A stretch of DNA of 7,116 nt from Chloroflexota bacterium. Its GTDB lineage: Bacteria; Chloroflexota; Dehalococcoidia; Lucifugimonadales; UBA3495. The stretch is taken from contig JADFQT010000135.1 in the NCBI GenBank assembly GCA_022561675.1, forward strand, positions 1-7,116. The letters are read 5' to 3'. The notes below the pieces were generated by a model that worked only from the letters and a program-made list of their open reading frames with translations, had not been told where the DNA came from and ran no database searches. Within the stretch, counting starts at the first letter, position 1; each line of letters starts with the position of its first letter. Below are positions 5,393 through 7,116 of the stretch, piece by piece. Position numbers and translations under genes: made by a program.

Positions 5393-6115
5393 TCAGCCCC
5401 GTCTCCAGCGCCGGTGGAGCCACCGAATTTTGATCAAGTCCCGGGTCATCACTACCGAGTCCAGCAGGGGGCGAACTTTGCTTTCCTCCCGGAAATACCA
5501 GTCGATCCCTATTTCGGTAACCTTCAGCCCGCTCCGCCGCGCCAGGAATAATATTTCTACGTCGAAGGCGAACCCGTTGGTTCTCTGCCGTTGAAACAAA
5601 GCTGACGCCTGCTCCCCCGGGAAACACTTGAATCCGCATTGGGTATCACTGATCCCCGGCACGGCCGCCAGGCGGACCAACCGATTGTAGAGCCTCCCCA
5701 TGAAATGGCGGTGGGCAGGCTCTCCAATGCGACGGGAATTGGGGGCTTCTCTGGAGCCAACCACTATTGTTCCTTCCCCAACCTGGGGGGGCAAAAATCG
5801 CTCCACCTGCTCTATGGGCATCGACAGATCGGCATCACAAAGGAAGCGGTATTCTCCGACAGCCGCCAGCATACCGTGTTTCACCGCCCAGCCCTTGCCC
5901 CGGTGGGGCAGTCGCAAAAGCTTAAGCTCGGGTCGGCCATCGGCTAATTCACTTACCAACCTGGCCGTGGCATCGGTGCTGCCGTCATCGGCTACGACTA
6001 TCTCCCAGGTGTAGGGACGAGAAACGAGGAAAGCGATCACCTGATCCAGCGTGGACCGGATCCGGGCCTCTTCGTTAAAAGCTGGAATTACGATCGAAAG
6101 GCGGGGCTTGGTCAA
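5393..6115 (-). CDS. Family 2 glycosyltransferase, ALG5/DPM-like (polyprenyl-phosphate sugar transferase type)
   Basis: 240 residues from TTG 6115-6113, chosen because GGAGG lies 5 nt upstream and the GT-A fold begins at once (MTKPRLSIVIPAFNEE). A TTG at 6148, also with GGAGG, would add 11 residues. Counting from 6115: nucleotide-binding strand and DDGSTD (43-48), RGKGWAVKHGM (~72-82), the metal-binding DADLS (94-98), and DTQCGFKCF (157-165), the signature common in dolichyl-phosphate beta-glucosyltransferase and mannosyltransferase relatives. These enzymes move a sugar from a nucleotide donor to a polyprenyl phosphate on the inner face of the membrane. No membrane helix is seen; the basic end (IRWLHRRWRRG) may hold it at the membrane. 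It ends in TGA 5395-5393. It starts 62 nt after the aspartate kinase stop on the same strand and is probably co-transcribed. Exact sugar unknown. Confidence 0.9.
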   Translation of the reverse strand: MTKPRLSIVIPAFNEEARIRSTLDQVIAFLVSRPYTWEIVVADDGSTDATARLVSELADGRPELKLLRLPHRGKGWAVKHGMLAAVGEYRFLCDADLSMPIEQVERFLPPQVGEGTIVVGSREAPNSRRIGEPAHRHFMGRLYNRLVRLAAVPGISDTQCGFKCFPGEQASALFQRQRTNGFAFDVEILFLARRSGLKVTEIGIDWYFREESKVRPLLDSVVMTRDLIKIRWLHRRWRRG

Positions 6116-6161
6116 GGGGGCCTCCGGGGAAAGGCGGGGTTGGGCCAAGGGGCCTCCGGAG
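6096..6161. repeat. Imperfect 33-bp tandem repeat duplicating the glycosyltransferase start region
   Basis: Two adjacent copies, 6096-6128 and 6129-6161, both begin GAAAGGCGGGG and both contain a CAAGGGG..CCTCCGG core, differing by a few substitutions and one base of length in the G run. On the minus strand each copy carries GGAGG (6125-6121 and 6157-6153) followed by 5 or 4 nt and a TTG (6115 and 6148). The period of 33 nt equals 11 codons, so the longer reading gives a repeated xxxPRLSxxxP peptide. It looks like a slippage or short tandem duplication of the ribosome site and start codon. Confidence 0.75.
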
Positions 6162-6177
6162 ATGGTAAGCGCGGGCT

Positions 6178-7116
6178 TTAGGCTTCCTGGTCCAACTCAA
6201 AGCCCCGATGCAGCAGGCGGACAGCCTCCGCCACCTGTGCTTCCTGGATGACGCAAGAAATGCGGATCTCCGAGGTGGTGATCATGTCGATGTTGACGTC
6301 TCCATCGGCGAGAATCCGAAACATGCGGGAAGCATAACCCGGGCTGTTTTGCATTCCGGAGCCGACGATGCTGACCGAAGCGAGACCAGAGTCGCTGACC
6401 AAACCGGCGGCTCCCAACTCTTCCACCACCTGTTCCACTTCCCGCAAAGCTCCGGGCAGGTCCTGCCGGCTGACGGTGAAGCTGATATCCGTCGTCTTAT
6501 CCACGCTGGTGTTCTGGACAATCGTGTCGACGCTGACACCCACCTGGGCCAATGGCTCGAAGAGGCTGGCCGCGACACCCGGTCGATCCGGAACCGACAG
6601 CACCGTTATCTTGGCCACGTCGGGCTGATACGCGATTCCAGTGACTTTGACCCGATCTTCCATATCCCGCTTATTGCTTCCTTGCTTGTCACTTCTCTGG
6701 TGGATGAGAGTCCCGGGAACGTCATTGAAGCTGGAGGCTACGTAAATCGGCACCTGGTAAACCGCCCCCAACTCTATGGATCTGGGGTGCATTTTAGCAC
6801 CATAGCTGGCCAATTCCAGCATCTCCTCGTAGCCGATTTCAGCCAGCTTCCGCGCCTGGGGCACCACCCGAGGATCCGCAGTATAGATGCCCTCGACATC
6901 GGTGTAAACATCGCAGCGTTCGGCCTGGAGCGCCGCCGCCAGGGCTACCGCGGTGGTATCCGAACCGCCCCGGCCCAGGGTAGTTATGTCCAATGCCTCC
7001 GTAATGCCCTGGAATCCGGCGACCACCACCACCCGGCCCAGCCCCAGCTCGGTTTTAATCCTATCCGCATCAATCCGGTGAATCCTGGCGCTGCCGTGCA
7101 TGGTGTCAGTATGTAT
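6178..7116 (-). CDS. lysC: Aspartate kinase, C-terminal ~312 residues (5' end outside window)
   Basis: The frame is open to the window edge and ends at TAA 6180-6178; an internal ATG at 7101 is not the start, since IHTDTMHGSARIHRID continues family sequence. About 95-100 N-terminal residues with the KFGG motif must lie beyond the edge. Numbering from the edge: VVVVAGFQGITE (29-40), the GRGGSDTTA active-site loop (48-56), DVYTDVEGIYTADPR (69-83), and YGAKMHPRSIELG (105-117). Two ACT domains follow: about 168-235 (ITVLSVPDRPGVAASLF) and about 246-308 (ASVSIVGSGMQ...FRILADGDVNIDMITTSEIRISCVI). The ACT pair binds lysine and/or threonine and gives feedback control. The enzyme phosphorylates aspartate with ATP, the first step towards lysine, threonine, methionine and diaminopimelate, in the cytosol. 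The catalytic residues visible are intact. The glycosyltransferase gene follows on the same strand. Confidence 0.96.
   Translation of the reverse strand: MHTDTMHGSARIHRIDADRIKTELGLGRVVVVAGFQGITEALDITTLGRGGSDTTAVALAAALQAERCDVYTDVEGIYTADPRVVPQARKLAEIGYEEMLELASYGAKMHPRSIELGAVYQVPIYVASSFNDVPGTLIHQRSDKQGSNKRDMEDRVKVTGIAYQPDVAKITVLSVPDRPGVAASLFEPLAQVGVSVDTIVQNTSVDKTTDISFTVSRQDLPGALREVEQVVEELGAAGLVSDSGLASVSIVGSGMQNSPGYASRMFRILADGDVNIDMITTSEIRISCVIQEAQVAEAVRLLHRGFELDQEA

Noticed and set aside
5199..5639. 146-residue minus-strand frame over the 3' part of the glycosyltransferase and the following spacer
   Set aside because: It overlaps the conserved GT2 sequence in another frame, shows no domain, and has an arginine-rich shadow composition.
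1..7116. CRISPR array, tRNA or rRNA gene, insertion sequence or phage attachment site
   Set aside because: No regularly spaced repeats, no tRNA-like cloverleaf, no transposase motif and no long terminal inverted repeats were seen by eye on either strand.

Overview
The window (7,116 nt, moderately high GC) looks like bacterial chromosome. It uses GTG and TTG starts freely and packs genes into short co-directional runs. No feature fixes the taxon. An archaellum-type (ArlH/FlaH-like) ATPase in an otherwise bacterial gene set, a SagB-type nitroreductase and an ALG5-like GT2 enzyme would suit an uncultured Chloroflexota lineage (Dehalococcoidia or SAR202-like), but that is inference.

Left part, plus strand: the 3' end of a SagB/ThcOx-type nitroreductase (1-384); a 241-nt spacer with several small inverted repeats; a 56-residue ribbon-helix-helix protein (626-796); then a three-gene signalling cassette with gaps of about 20 nt. 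The cassette encodes a soluble receiver-first histidine kinase (861-2111), a receiver fused to an ArlH/FlaH-like RecA-fold ATPase (2132-3481), and a stand-alone CheY-like receiver (3504-3893).

Middle: a 459-nt spacer (3894-4352) holds a clear intrinsic terminator for the minus-strand gene on its right, and a degenerate-looking minus-strand reading frame with a hydrophobic segment.

Right part, minus strand: a TPR protein with a possible HIRAN-like domain (4353-5135) has its own good sigma70-type promoter (5281-5309). Upstream of it lie a GT2 glycosyltransferase (5393-6115) and the truncated 3' part of aspartate kinase lysC (6178-7116), spaced like an operon. The translation start region of the glycosyltransferase is an imperfect 33-bp tandem duplication, so the gene has two TTG starts, each with its own GGAGG.

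Most interesting is the kinase / receiver-ArlH / receiver cassette. Phosphoryl transfer from the kinase to the receiver attached to the ATPase would be a direct two-component input into a KaiC/ArlH-class motor or switch ATPase. No other archaellum gene is visible, so whether it serves an archaellum or pilus-like machine or a free-standing KaiC-like switch is open.
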